NCBI GenBank assembly: GCA_944381275.1
Contig: CALWKO010000008.1
Coordinates: 1 to 46,354, forward strand
Origin: an uncultured Clostridia bacterium
GTDB taxonomy: Bacteria > Bacillota > Clostridia > Christensenellales > UBA3700
DNA length: 46,354 nucleotides
Reading direction: 5' to 3'
The translations under genes and the position numbers were made by a program. Of this stretch, positions 8,138 to 15,250 are shown piece by piece (position 1 is the stretch's first letter; every line of letters begins with the position of its first letter). The notes below the pieces were generated by a model. It was not told the DNA's origin and searched no databases. It was given only the letters and a program-made list of their open reading frames with translations.

Positions 8138-10329
8138 GCAGAGATATGACGAGAACTCCCGTAAGAAGACCCATGCACCGCGGACCGGGCGGTCCCGGCC
8201 CGGGAGGAATGCCCGGGGAAAAACCCAAGGAATTCAAAAAGACGCTGATCAAAACCCTGCGCTATATGCGCAAGAATTTGGTCGCCATAATAATAGCCTT
8301 TATCCTGGCGATAGGCGGCGTGGTTGCCACCATTCTCGTGCCGGACATAATGGGACAGGCCACGGACGAGCTGATGACGGGCGTGCTGAGGAAGCAGATA
8401 TACTCCACCGTTAAAGTGGCCGATTCGCTTGTGAACGAGCAGATGATAGCGGACGCGGAAGTTTCCCCCGATACCCCGCTTATGGCATGGCTTGCCGAGC
8501 ACCCCGAATATATCCCGCAGGAAGATACGGGAATAGACGCGGAGGATATGGAGCAGATGAGCGCGATCACGATAGGGCAGATGGCGGACGCGCATACAGC
8601 TCCCACTTTGGGCGAGTATATGGCGCGCCTGGGCATGTCGACGGTGTTCGATTCCCTGCCCGCGGACTATTCTGACGCGGTGTATCACACCTCATTGCTC
8701 GAGGGCGAGCCGGGCATAGACGTGGGCGCGATCATCAATACATTGGTTAAAACGCTCATCCTAGTGTGCGTTTCCGGCATACTCTCCTATTTGCAGGGCT
8801 TTATCCTAGCCACCGTGGCGCAGAGCGTATCCTACCGCTTCCGCAAGGACATATACGCCAAGATAGACAAGTTGCCGCTCAAATATTTCGACGGCACCAC
8901 TCACGGCGAAGTGATGAGCTACCTCACCAACGACGTGGACATGATCTCCACCTCGCTCAACCAATCGCTCTCGCAGCTGCTCACGTCGGCGACCACCCTC
9001 ATCGGCGTTATGGTGATGATGTTCCGCATAAATTGGATACTCACGCTCGTGGCGCTGGTCATCATACCCGTATCCGTGCTGATAATGCTCATCGTGGTGA
9101 AGAAGTCGCAAAAGTACTACCTAAGGCAGCAGGAATACCTGGGGCACGTCAACGGGCAGATAGAGGAGATCTTCGGCGGACAGAACGTGGTCAAGCTCTT
9201 TTCAGGCGAAGAGCGCGCCAAGAAGGAGTTCAACGAATACAACAGCAAGCTGCAGGAATCCGCTTGGAAGTCGCAATTCTATTCGGGCATCATGATGCCC
9301 ACCAACAAATTGATGGGTAACATCAGCTTTGTGCTCACCTGCGTGCTGGGCGGCTACTTCGTGATAAACGGCAGTATGCTCGTGGGTCAAATTCAGGCGT
9401 TTGCAAGCTATGTGAGGCAGTTCAACCAGCCCATCTCGCAAGTTTCCGGCATAGCCAATACCTTGCAGTCCACGGTGGCGGCTTCGGAGAGGGTGTTCAA
9501 CTTCCTTGAAGAAAAAGAGGAAACCGAAACGGGCGAGGAAGTGCTCGGCAGGGTGGAAGGCGACGTGACCTTCGACCACGTCCGCTTCGGCTACGACCCC
9601 GAAAAGATTATCATCAATGACTTCAACTGCGGCGTAAAGGCGGGGCAGAGCATAGCCATCGTGGGTCCCACGGGCGCGGGCAAGACGACGATAGTCAAGC
9701 TGCTCATGCGTTTTTACGAGCTGAACGGCGGCAGCATAAGCGTAGACGGCAAGAAGATAACGGACGTAACGCGCGCTTCATTGCGTGACGAAGTGGGAAT
9801 GGTGCTGCAAGATACCTGGCTGTTTTCCGGCACCATCATGGAAAATATCCGTTACGGCAGATTGGACGCCACTGATGAAGAAGTCATAGCCGCGGCAAAG
9901 TGCGCCTATGCCGATCACTTTATAAACACCCTTCCGGGCGGGTATAACTTTGTGATCAACGAAGAGGGCGCGAACATCTCGCAGGGGCAAAAGCAGCTGC
10001 TCACCATAGCGCGCGCCATCCTCGCCGATCCGCGCATCCTCATCCTGGACGAAGCCACGTCCTCTGTGGATACGCGCACGGAACAGCTTATTCAAAACGC
10101 CATGGATAAGCTCATGGAGGGCAGGACGAGCTTTGTGATCGCCCACCGCCTTTCCACCATCAAGAATGCCGACCTCATCCTCGTGCTCATGGACGGCGAT
10201 GTGGTGGAGCAGGGCACCCACAAGCAACTCCTCGCCAAGGGCGGCGCCTATGCGGAGCTTTACAACTCCCAATTCACCGCCCCCGCGGTGGAAGAGGCGC
10301 CGAACAAACCCGCAACGGCAAAAAGTTAA
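8134..10329 (+). CDS. ABC exporter half, permease-ATPase, catalytically intact subunit
   Basis: 731 aa. Walker A GPTGAGKTT starts at 511 and Walker B ends LILDE with E640 present. The signature is ISQGQ (615-619) with Gln for the usual Gly, the variant paired with a degenerate partner. The N-terminus (about 1-30) is rich in R, P and G and faces the cytosol. A long acidic insertion of over 100 residues separates the first two membrane helices (about residues 85-190, rich in D, E and M), which makes this half much longer than its partner. The insertion should be extracytoplasmic. It overlaps the previous gene by ATGA (translational coupling) and a strong terminator follows it. Confidence 0.93.
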   Translation: MSRDMTRTPVRRPMHRGPGGPGPGGMPGEKPKEFKKTLIKTLRYMRKNLVAIIIAFILAIGGVVATILVPDIMGQATDELMTGVLRKQIYSTVKVADSLVNEQMIADAEVSPDTPLMAWLAEHPEYIPQEDTGIDAEDMEQMSAITIGQMADAHTAPTLGEYMARLGMSTVFDSLPADYSDAVYHTSLLEGEPGIDVGAIINTLVKTLILVCVSGILSYLQGFILATVAQSVSYRFRKDIYAKIDKLPLKYFDGTTHGEVMSYLTNDVDMISTSLNQSLSQLLTSATTLIGVMVMMFRINWILTLVALVIIPVSVLIMLIVVKKSQKYYLRQQEYLGHVNGQIEEIFGGQNVVKLFSGEERAKKEFNEYNSKLQESAWKSQFYSGIMMPTNKLMGNISFVLTCVLGGYFVINGSMLVGQIQAFASYVRQFNQPISQVSGIANTLQSTVAASERVFNFLEEKEETETGEEVLGRVEGDVTFDHVRFGYDPEKIIINDFNCGVKAGQSIAIVGPTGAGKTTIVKLLMRFYELNGGSISVDGKKITDVTRASLRDEVGMVLQDTWLFSGTIMENIRYGRLDATDEEVIAAAKCAYADHFINTLPGGYNFVINEEGANISQGQKQLLTIARAILADPRILILDEATSSVDTRTEQLIQNAMDKLMEGRTSFVIAHRLSTIKNADLILVLMDGDVVEQGTHKQLLAKGGAYAELYNSQFTAPAVEEAPNKPATAKS

Positions 10330-10342
10330 ACGATAAAACGGG

Positions 10343-10380
10343 CGCACTCCTTAGGTGAAAACCGAGGGAGTGCGTTTTTT
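10343..10380 (+). terminator. terminator of the MarR/ABC operon
   Basis: CGCACTCC (10343-10350) pairs with GGAGTGCG (10367-10374). Inner pairing GGT/ACC closes a GAAA loop. Six or more Ts follow. Confidence 0.9.
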
Positions 10381-10392
10381 TCGATATAAAAC

Positions 10393-10421
10393 TTGCATCG
10401 ATTCAATTTGTATGCTATACT
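10393..10421 (+). promoter_or_regulatory. promoter of GH35 fragment
   Basis: TTGCAT (10393-10398), 17 nt, TATACT (10416-10421). The ribosome site AAGGGAG (10436-10442) precedes the ATG at 10449. Confidence 0.65.
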
Positions 10422-10448
10422 CAAATCAGAAGCATAAGGGAGAAGATT

Positions 10449-10667
10449 ATGGCAATGGAAAAAATTGTGAAAATTGCGCCCGCTCTCAGCGGGCGGGGAG
10501 ATTTTTGCTTTGGCAATCTGCCCGGCAAGTGGGGCGTTACAAGCAGGTATTTCACCTACGGCGGAAGGGCGGTGCTGCCCGTTACGGGGGAGTTCCATTT
10601 TAGCAGATACGACAGGGCGCTTTGGCGCACGGAGCTGGAAAAGATAAAGGAGGTGTGCTTGAATTAA
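10449..10667 (+). pseudogene. N-terminal fragment of a GH35-type beta-galactosidase
   Basis: 72 aa. The second half (GGRAVLPVTGEFHFSRYD, then WRTELEKIKE) is the characteristic start of the GH35 catalytic domain, where bacterial enzymes read close to PVMGEFHYSRYP and WREELLKMKAGG. The reading frame stops right after this point (VCLN, stop), so the barrel with both catalytic glutamates is missing. The fragment still has a promoter, ribosome site and terminator of its own. It is most simply the remnant of an internal deletion that joined the gene start to its terminator. A retained small-protein function cannot be excluded. The intact lacZ at 15251 belongs to a different family, GH2. Confidence 0.65.
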
Positions 10668-10672
10668 AAAAG

Positions 10673-10703
10673 AAAAATACGGGCACCGCTGTCCGTATTT
10701 TTT
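10673..10703. terminator. bidirectional terminator (GH35 fragment and tRNA-Arg)
   Basis: AAAAATACGG (10673-10682) pairs with CCGTATTTTT (10693-10702), and T runs lie on both strands. It would end the plus-strand mini-gene and the minus-strand tRNA transcript. Confidence 0.85.
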
Positions 10704-10706
10704 AGT

Positions 10707-10784
10707 TGGCGTACCCGAATGGATTTGAACCATCGACACCAAGCGTCGGAGGCTTGTGCTCTATCCTGGCTGAGCTACGGGTAC
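10707..10784 (-). tRNA. tRNA-Arg, anticodon CCG
   Basis: The minus strand folds as a full cloverleaf. The acceptor GTACCCG pairs with CGGGTAC, the D stem is GCTC/GAGC, the anticodon stem is CAAGC/GCTTG with loop CTCCGAC, and the T arm is GATGG-TTCAAAT-CCATT. The 3' GCCA is encoded. Loop position 33 is T and the anticodon is CCG, which reads the Arg codon CGG. The region upstream of its 5' end is the repeat array at 10786-11257. Confidence 0.95.
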
Positions 10785-10785
10785 C

Positions 10786-10912
10786 CATATGCGGTTGGGG
10801 ATGCGCCTTTTCACCCTCTTTTGCACAGGTGCGCCTCGACAATACAGGGAGTATTGCCTTCGCCGCCCCTGCACAAAATAGGGCAAAAATGCATCATCCG
10901 CAACCGCATATG
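10786..10912. repeat. 127-bp long imperfect palindrome next to tRNA-Arg
   Basis: The outer arms at 10786-10803 and 10895-10912 match in 17 of 18 positions. The inner arms CAATAC (10840-10845) and GTATTG (10851-10856) close the centre, and partial pairing (CCCTCTTTTG with CAAAATAGGG) lies between. The whole element can fold into one hairpin. It starts 2 nt from the tRNA 5' end. Confidence 0.75.
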
Positions 10913-11257
10913 CAATATATAAAAATATATATCACATATTATTTATTCGCATTCAAGAGCGACTCGGCAATACTTAGTATTGCCTTCCTCACTCTTGCGA
11001 AAAATCATCCGGAAATCCATCACTCTGAGCCGCATATTATTATGGTGATGGGGACTTGTCCGCAACCGCATATGCAATATAAAAATATATATCACATATT
11101 ATTTATTCGCATTCAATAGCGACTCGGCAATACTTAGTATTGCCTTCCTCACTCTTGCGAAAAATCATCCGAAAATCCATCACTCACAATCGCATATTAT
11201 TATGGTGATGGGGACTTGTCCGCAACCGCATATGCAATATATAAATATATATCACAT
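10898..11257. repeat. tandem repeat array, period 160-162 bp
   Basis: CCGCAACCGCATATGC begins units at 10898, 11060 and 11220. The first two are full (162 and 160 bp) and nearly identical; the third stops after about 38 bp. Each full unit contains GGCAATACTTAGTATTGCC (10966-10984, 11126-11144), a hairpin, and an ATATCAC heptamer. There are no spacer-like variable segments and no reading frame of substance. Together with the palindrome at 10786 this fills most of the 590-bp gap to the next gene. Confidence 0.85.
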
Positions 11258-11314
11258 CAAGCGCTTGTTTTAGTTGTTTGGGAGCGGTTTTTGCTGCGCT
11301 CTTAAATAAGTTTA

Positions 11315-11342
11315 GGGTTTTAACGGTGTTAAAACCCTTTTT
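11315..11342 (+). terminator. strong hairpin with T tail
   Basis: GGGTTTTAAC (11315-11324) pairs perfectly with GTTAAAACCC (11328-11337) around GGT, followed by TTTTT. No plus-strand gene precedes it nearby, so it may end a transcript through the repeat array or protect the convergent gene at 11375. Confidence 0.75.
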
Positions 11343-11374
11343 AGTATAGCTTGTTTTGCGAAAAAAGTAAAGGA

Positions 11375-11887
11375 TTATGAGCGTTTGTCGTCGTCTTCCT
11401 CGTCGTCCTCTTCGCCTTCTTCGTCCTCGTCGTCGGGGATGTCCTCCACGGAGTCGATGTCGTAGTTGAAGTCGTCTTCCAAATCGTCGTTGGCGGATTG
11501 CTGTTCTTCTTCGTCCGCTTCCGCGTCGGCATAGTCTTCTTCGTTGCCGAACTCGTCGTTGTCGTCGAAGGATTCGTCAAAGTCGTCGTAAAGTTCGTCC
11601 TCGCGCATCGCCTCGTAGGAATCTTCGTATTCGGAGTTGCTCGCTTCGGGCTGAGGTTCGCTCTCGTATTCGTCCTCCTTGCCCGAGCGTTCCGCCTTGG
11701 CGCGGCACTCCGCGCACATCTTTTCACCGGGTTCAAGGGGATTGATGCCGCAAACGGGGCAGAGCTCTTCGTCGTAATCTTCGCCCACCACTTTGCCGGC
11801 AAGCTCTTGCTTGCAGATCTCGCAATATTCTTCCTCTATCGGGATCCAGTTGAGTTCGCAGCGAGGGCACTTTTTATATTTTCCCAT
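11375..11887 (-). CDS. zinc-ribbon protein with extremely acidic C-terminal tail
   Basis: 170 aa, unrecognised. The N-terminal third holds four CXXC-type pairs: C7/C10 with C22/C25, and C43/C46 with C58/C61. This is enough for two zinc ribbons (CPRCELNW and CPVCGINP look like rubredoxin-type knuckles). From about residue 65 to the end nearly every residue is D, E, S, N or Y, with runs such as DDEDEEGEEDDEEDDD, and a KRS end. No membrane segment or signal is seen. It is monocistronic with its own promoter (TTTACA, 17 nt, TATAAT at 11938-11966) and ribosome site (AGGGAG). An acidic tail on zinc ribbons may mimic nucleic acid or bind a basic partner; this is inference. Confidence 0.75.
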   Translation of the reverse strand: MGKYKKCPRCELNWIPIEEEYCEICKQELAGKVVGEDYDEELCPVCGINPLEPGEKMCAECRAKAERSGKEDEYESEPQPEASNSEYEDSYEAMREDELYDDFDESFDDNDEFGNEEDYADAEADEEEQQSANDDLEDDFNYDIDSVEDIPDDEDEEGEEDDEEDDDKRS

Positions 11888-11937
11888 ATATATCTCCCTT
11901 TGCTTTATTTGTATACTTGTTAGGTATATCGGATAGT

Positions 11938-11966
11938 ATTATATAAGCTAATTTCGCATTTGTAAA
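11938..11966 (-). promoter_or_regulatory. promoter of the acidic zinc-ribbon gene
   Basis: On the minus strand TTTACA (11966-11961) and TATAAT (11943-11938) are separated by 17 nt. Confidence 0.7.
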
Positions 11967-12002
11967 TACCTTTTGCGAAAAAATATATATAATTTTTTTA
12001 AA

Positions 12003-13292
12003 TCAACACATTTCGCGCTTTTTGAAGCACAATTTCTTCAAGGCAAGCAGATATATGTCATATATTTTGCGCAAATCGCCCAAGCTCGCCCGCTCGTTGC
12101 GCTGGTGAATGGTGGGTTCTTCGCCCGGGAAGCAGGGGCCGAACGCCACCAAACCTTCCGCCACGCGCGCGTAAGTGGCGCCGCCTATCGTGAGCGGAGC
12201 ATCCTGCCTGCCCGTCACTTCGTTATATGCGCCCAGCAAGCCTTGCACGAGCGGGGAGTTCACGTCCACCGAGTGGGGCAGATGTTCGCCCGTTATCTGC
12301 ACGGAGCAGGAGAGGGCATGTTCTATCCTCTTTATTATCTCTTCCGCCTTGAAGGTGACGGGATAGCGGATGTCCAGCTCCGCATACAGGCAGGAGTTAT
12401 CGCTTGAAAGCACGCCCAAGTTGCAGGTGAGCGCGCCGCTTTCTTTATCGGTGAGGGCGCAATTTATGCCGCTGCCGTCCGTGGGGGAGAGGGCGCGGGC
12501 TAGCTGCGCCGCCTGAGGGGAGATCTCGCCCAGGGCGAGGAGCACTTTATGCGCGGCGTTTTCGCCCAGCCAAGGGGTGGAGCCGTGGGCGGGCTTGCCG
12601 AAAGCGGTTATCTCGTATCCTTCCTTGCAGGGGGTGCAAGTGACGTCCCACGCGTGCACGGGCGCGTCCGCAACGGCGGTGCAGCCGTCCATGACCACGT
12701 TCACCCGCTCTCCGCCGCGTATGGAGAGGACGTGTTCGGGCAGGGGCAGGGTGAGGCGAATATGCAGCACGCCCTTTTCACACGCGATGACGGGGAAGTC
12801 TGCGTCCGGGGAGAAGCCTTCTTTCGGCCATACGTCCACTTGCGAGTAGCGCTCGGCGCACTTCCAGCCGCTCTCTTCGTTCCCGCCCGCAAAAAAGCGT
12901 ATCTTGCGGCAGGGCGCATACCCTTCCTTCAACAGTTGCTCGGCGGCGTAAAGGCAGAGCAGGAGGGGCCCCTTGTCGTCCAGCACGCCTCTGCCGTAGA
13001 GGTATCCGTCCGCTATCTCGCCCAGGGGGGAGTGATCCCAGCCCTCGCCCAAGGGGACGGTGTCTAGGTGACCCAGGATGGCGAAAGGTTCTCCCTCGCC
13101 TATGTCCGCAGTGACGTAATAGCCACCCTCGTTGTGCACGGTAAAGCCCATGCCATGCGCAAGAGAGGCGAACTTTTCCAGCACCTTCCCCACGCCTTCG
13201 CCGAAGGGGGAGGAGGGGCAGGGCGCGCCTTGCACGCTCTCTACCGCCAAAAATTCCTTTATGCCGTTTATCGCGTTTTCAAAGTTGTCCAT
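12003..13292 (-). CDS. pepV: PepV-like M20 metallodipeptidase (Sapep family)
   Basis: 429 aa. The M20 metal and catalytic motifs are in order: GHLDTVPLGEGW (H75, D77), GRGVLDDKGP (around D105/D106), GGNEESGW (E139/E140), SPDADFPV, and near the C-terminus FPGEEPTIHQRNE with the last metal-binding His. PepV enzymes are cytosolic two-metal dipeptidases that cut Xaa-dipeptides, including some beta-Ala and D-residue forms, in amino-acid salvage. It is somewhat shorter than the roughly 465-470 residues usual in the family, mainly in the lid domain. It is a single gene with a TATAAT -10 at 13320-13325. Substrate range is not visible from the sequence. Confidence 0.88.
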   Translation of the reverse strand: MDNFENAINGIKEFLAVESVQGAPCPSSPFGEGVGKVLEKFASLAHGMGFTVHNEGGYYVTADIGEGEPFAILGHLDTVPLGEGWDHSPLGEIADGYLYGRGVLDDKGPLLLCLYAAEQLLKEGYAPCRKIRFFAGGNEESGWKCAERYSQVDVWPKEGFSPDADFPVIACEKGVLHIRLTLPLPEHVLSIRGGERVNVVMDGCTAVADAPVHAWDVTCTPCKEGYEITAFGKPAHGSTPWLGENAAHKVLLALGEISPQAAQLARALSPTDGSGINCALTDKESGALTCNLGVLSSDNSCLYAELDIRYPVTFKAEEIIKRIEHALSCSVQITGEHLPHSVDVNSPLVQGLLGAYNEVTGRQDAPLTIGGATYARVAEGLVAFGPCFPGEEPTIHQRNERASLGDLRKIYDIYLLALKKLCFKKREMC

Positions 13293-13319
13293 AATTCACC
13301 TGCCGCTTTGTTTTAATCT

Positions 13320-13348
13320 ATTATACGCAATGCGGCGAAAAATGTACA
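13320..13348 (-). promoter_or_regulatory. promoter of pepV
   Basis: The -10 TATAAT (13325-13320) lies 17 nt from TGTACA (13348-13343), a weak -35. Confidence 0.5.
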
Positions 13349-13398
13349 CAATTTATTCGGTCATGGGAAAATTTTCAAACAAAGTAAAGGCAATCGTA

Positions 13399-13426
13399 TT
13401 GAATTTCCCCGTAAATGTGGTAATAT
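13399..13426 (+). promoter_or_regulatory. probable promoter of gltX
   Basis: TTGAAT (13399-13404), 16 nt, TAATAT (13421-13426). AAAGGAC lies before the ATG at 13456. The -10 match is moderate. Confidence 0.4.
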
Positions 13427-13455
13427 TATAATGATCAAAGAAAAAGGACGAAAAA

Positions 13456-14904
13456 ATGAAAGAAGTAAGAACAAGATTTGCACCTTCACCCACCGGTTTT
13501 ATGCACATCGGCAATTTGCGCACCTGCCTATATGCCTACTTATTCGCACGCAAGATGGGCGGCAAATTCATTTTGCGCATAGAAGATACCGACAGGGAGA
13601 GATACGTCGACGGCGCGGTGGAAGTCATCTACCGCACGCTGGAGAAGGCGGGCATAGAGCACGACGAAGGTCCTGATAAGGACGGCGGCTGCGGTCCCTA
13701 TGTGCAATCCGAGCGCAAGAGCATATATATGGAGTACGCCAAAAAGCTCGTGGAGCTGGGCGGCGCTTACTATTGCTTTTGCTCCAAAGAAAGGCTGGAT
13801 TCCCTTGCGGGAGAGGGCGGCATTAAAAAGTACGACAAGCACTGCCTGCATTTGAGCAAGGAGGAAGTGGAGGCAAAACTCGCCGCGGGCGAGCCTTTCG
13901 TGATAAGGCAGAACGTCCCCACGGAGGGCGTTTCGGAATACGACGACATGGTCTACGGGCATATAGCCGTGCCCAACGCGGACATGGAGGACGGCATACT
14001 CATCAAGTCGGACGGCATGCCCACATATAACTTCGCCAACGTGGTGGACGACCACCTCATGCGCATATCGCACGTCATCCGCGGCATGGAGTACCTCTCC
14101 AGCACGCCCAAGTATAATCTGATGTACGACGCCTTCGGGTGGGAGAGGCCCGCTTATATGCACCTGCCGCCCATCATGAAGGACGCCCAGCGCAAACTTT
14201 CCAAGAGGTACGGCGACGCCAACTTTGAGGACTTTTTGGCAAAAGGCTACCTGCCGGAAGCTATTGTCAATTACATCGCCTTGCTCGGCTGGTCGCCCAA
14301 GGGCAACGAAGAAAAGCTGAGCATGCAGCAGCTCAAGGAGCAGTTCGACGTGGAAGGGCTGAGCAAGTCCCCCTCCATCTTCGACGAAGCCAAGATGCGC
14401 TGGCTGAACGGCGAGTACTTAAAGGCGATGACGCCCGCGCAGTTCACCGCCGTTGCTCTGCCGTGGTACGAAAGCAGCGACGTAAAGGGGATGTTCGATT
14501 ACGACAAACTTTCAAAGCTGCTCATTCCCAGGGTGGAGATATTGAGCGAGATCCCCGAAAAGATAAACTTTTTGGCGCATTTCACGGCATACGACCCCGC
14601 CATGTTCGAGCACAAAAAGATGAAGATCACCCGTCCGCTCGCGCTGGAAGTTTTGCAAAAGATCCGCCCCGTACTGCTTGAAGAGAGGGTGTGGACGGAT
14701 GAGGATTTGAAGGCGAAACTTTCCGAATGCGCGCAAGCATGGCAGGTAAAGAGCGGGCAGGTATTTTTGCCCCTGCGCCTCGCTATAACCGCGGCGGCGG
14801 TCACCCCCGGCGGCGCCACGGAGATAGCCGAGCTCCTGGGCAAGGACGAAACGATCAGGCGATTGGATTTCAGCATAAAGCTGCTGCAGGGCACACAAGA
14901 GTAA
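13456..14904 (+). CDS. gltX: glutamyl-tRNA synthetase
   Basis: 482 aa, a normal length for a bacterial class I GluRS. FAPSPTGFMHIGN (HIGN at 17-20) is the class I HIGH motif in its GluRS form, and KLSKR at 247-251 is the KMSKS loop. LRIEDTDRERY is the glutamate-binding segment, and the anticodon-binding helical domain fills the last third. The enzyme charges tRNA-Glu. Whether it also charges tRNA-Gln, as most Bacillota enzymes do, depends on gatCAB or glnS elsewhere in the genome. It is monocistronic, with a terminator 22 nt after the stop. Confidence 0.97.
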   Translation: MKEVRTRFAPSPTGFMHIGNLRTCLYAYLFARKMGGKFILRIEDTDRERYVDGAVEVIYRTLEKAGIEHDEGPDKDGGCGPYVQSERKSIYMEYAKKLVELGGAYYCFCSKERLDSLAGEGGIKKYDKHCLHLSKEEVEAKLAAGEPFVIRQNVPTEGVSEYDDMVYGHIAVPNADMEDGILIKSDGMPTYNFANVVDDHLMRISHVIRGMEYLSSTPKYNLMYDAFGWERPAYMHLPPIMKDAQRKLSKRYGDANFEDFLAKGYLPEAIVNYIALLGWSPKGNEEKLSMQQLKEQFDVEGLSKSPSIFDEAKMRWLNGEYLKAMTPAQFTAVALPWYESSDVKGMFDYDKLSKLLIPRVEILSEIPEKINFLAHFTAYDPAMFEHKKMKITRPLALEVLQKIRPVLLEERVWTDEDLKAKLSECAQAWQVKSGQVFLPLRLAITAAAVTPGGATEIAELLGKDETIRRLDFSIKLLQGTQE

Positions 14905-14925
14905 TTATTTGCGGTATAAAAAGAG

Positions 14926-14953
14926 GGCGCACCCTTGCGAGTGCGCCTTTTTT
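14926..14953 (+). terminator. gltX terminator
   Basis: GGCGCAC (14926-14932) pairs with GTGCGCC (14941-14947), followed by TTTTTT. The same stem and loop sequence recurs at 15209-15230. Confidence 0.9.
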
Positions 14954-15135
14954 GCACCTGCAATGTAAAGAATATGTAAAATAATAATAAAAGATGTAGC
15001 CAAACGGAAAAATCAAGACTCTTAAATAATGTAAGGGAGCAAGAGGAAGTTATGCAGTAATCTAACAATGCAACCTATCATCTATACCATCATCCTAAAA
15101 GTATCCGGCGGGAGTTTTTCCGCCGGGTATTTTTT
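14954..15135 (+). other. possible small transcript with a two-codon reading frame
   Basis: This stretch codes for no protein of size but ends in its own terminator. TTGCAC (14952-14957) and TAAAAT (14977-14982) are a poorly spaced (19 nt) promoter candidate. AGGAAG at about 15043-15048 is followed by ATG CAG TAA (15052-15060), a two-codon frame with a good ribosome site. The transcript would be about 145 nt. This could be a leader remnant or a small RNA. Support is weak. Confidence 0.3.
15101..15135 (+). terminator. terminator after gltX intergenic segment
   Basis: CCGGCGG (15105-15111) pairs with CCGCCGG (15120-15126), then GTATTTTTT. The stem can extend by three more pairs including a wobble. 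Confidence 0.85.
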
Positions 15136-15202
15136 GCGGCGGCACGCTTGGAGCAATGGATTTTTGTGTTTTGCGGGGCGCGGAAGCTTTTGCGCAGGTA
15201 TA

Positions 15203-15236
15203 AATAAGGGCGCACCCTTGCGAGTGCGCCCTTATT
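15203..15236. terminator. lacZ terminator, bidirectional
   Basis: A 13-bp perfect stem (15203-15215 with 15224-15236) contains the same core and loop as the gltX terminator. On the minus strand it lies 15 nt after the lacZ stop and ends in a T-rich tail. Confidence 0.8.
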
Positions 15237-15250
15237 ATTTTGCGTCAATC

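Noticed and set aside
8134..10329. Defective second ABC half because of the ISQGQ signature
   Set aside because: This Gln variant is usual in the partner of a degenerate-site subunit. Walker A, Walker B and the catalytic Glu are intact.
10898..11257. CRISPR array
   Set aside because: The units are 160 bp and nearly identical throughout, with no short repeats alternating with unique spacers and no cas genes.
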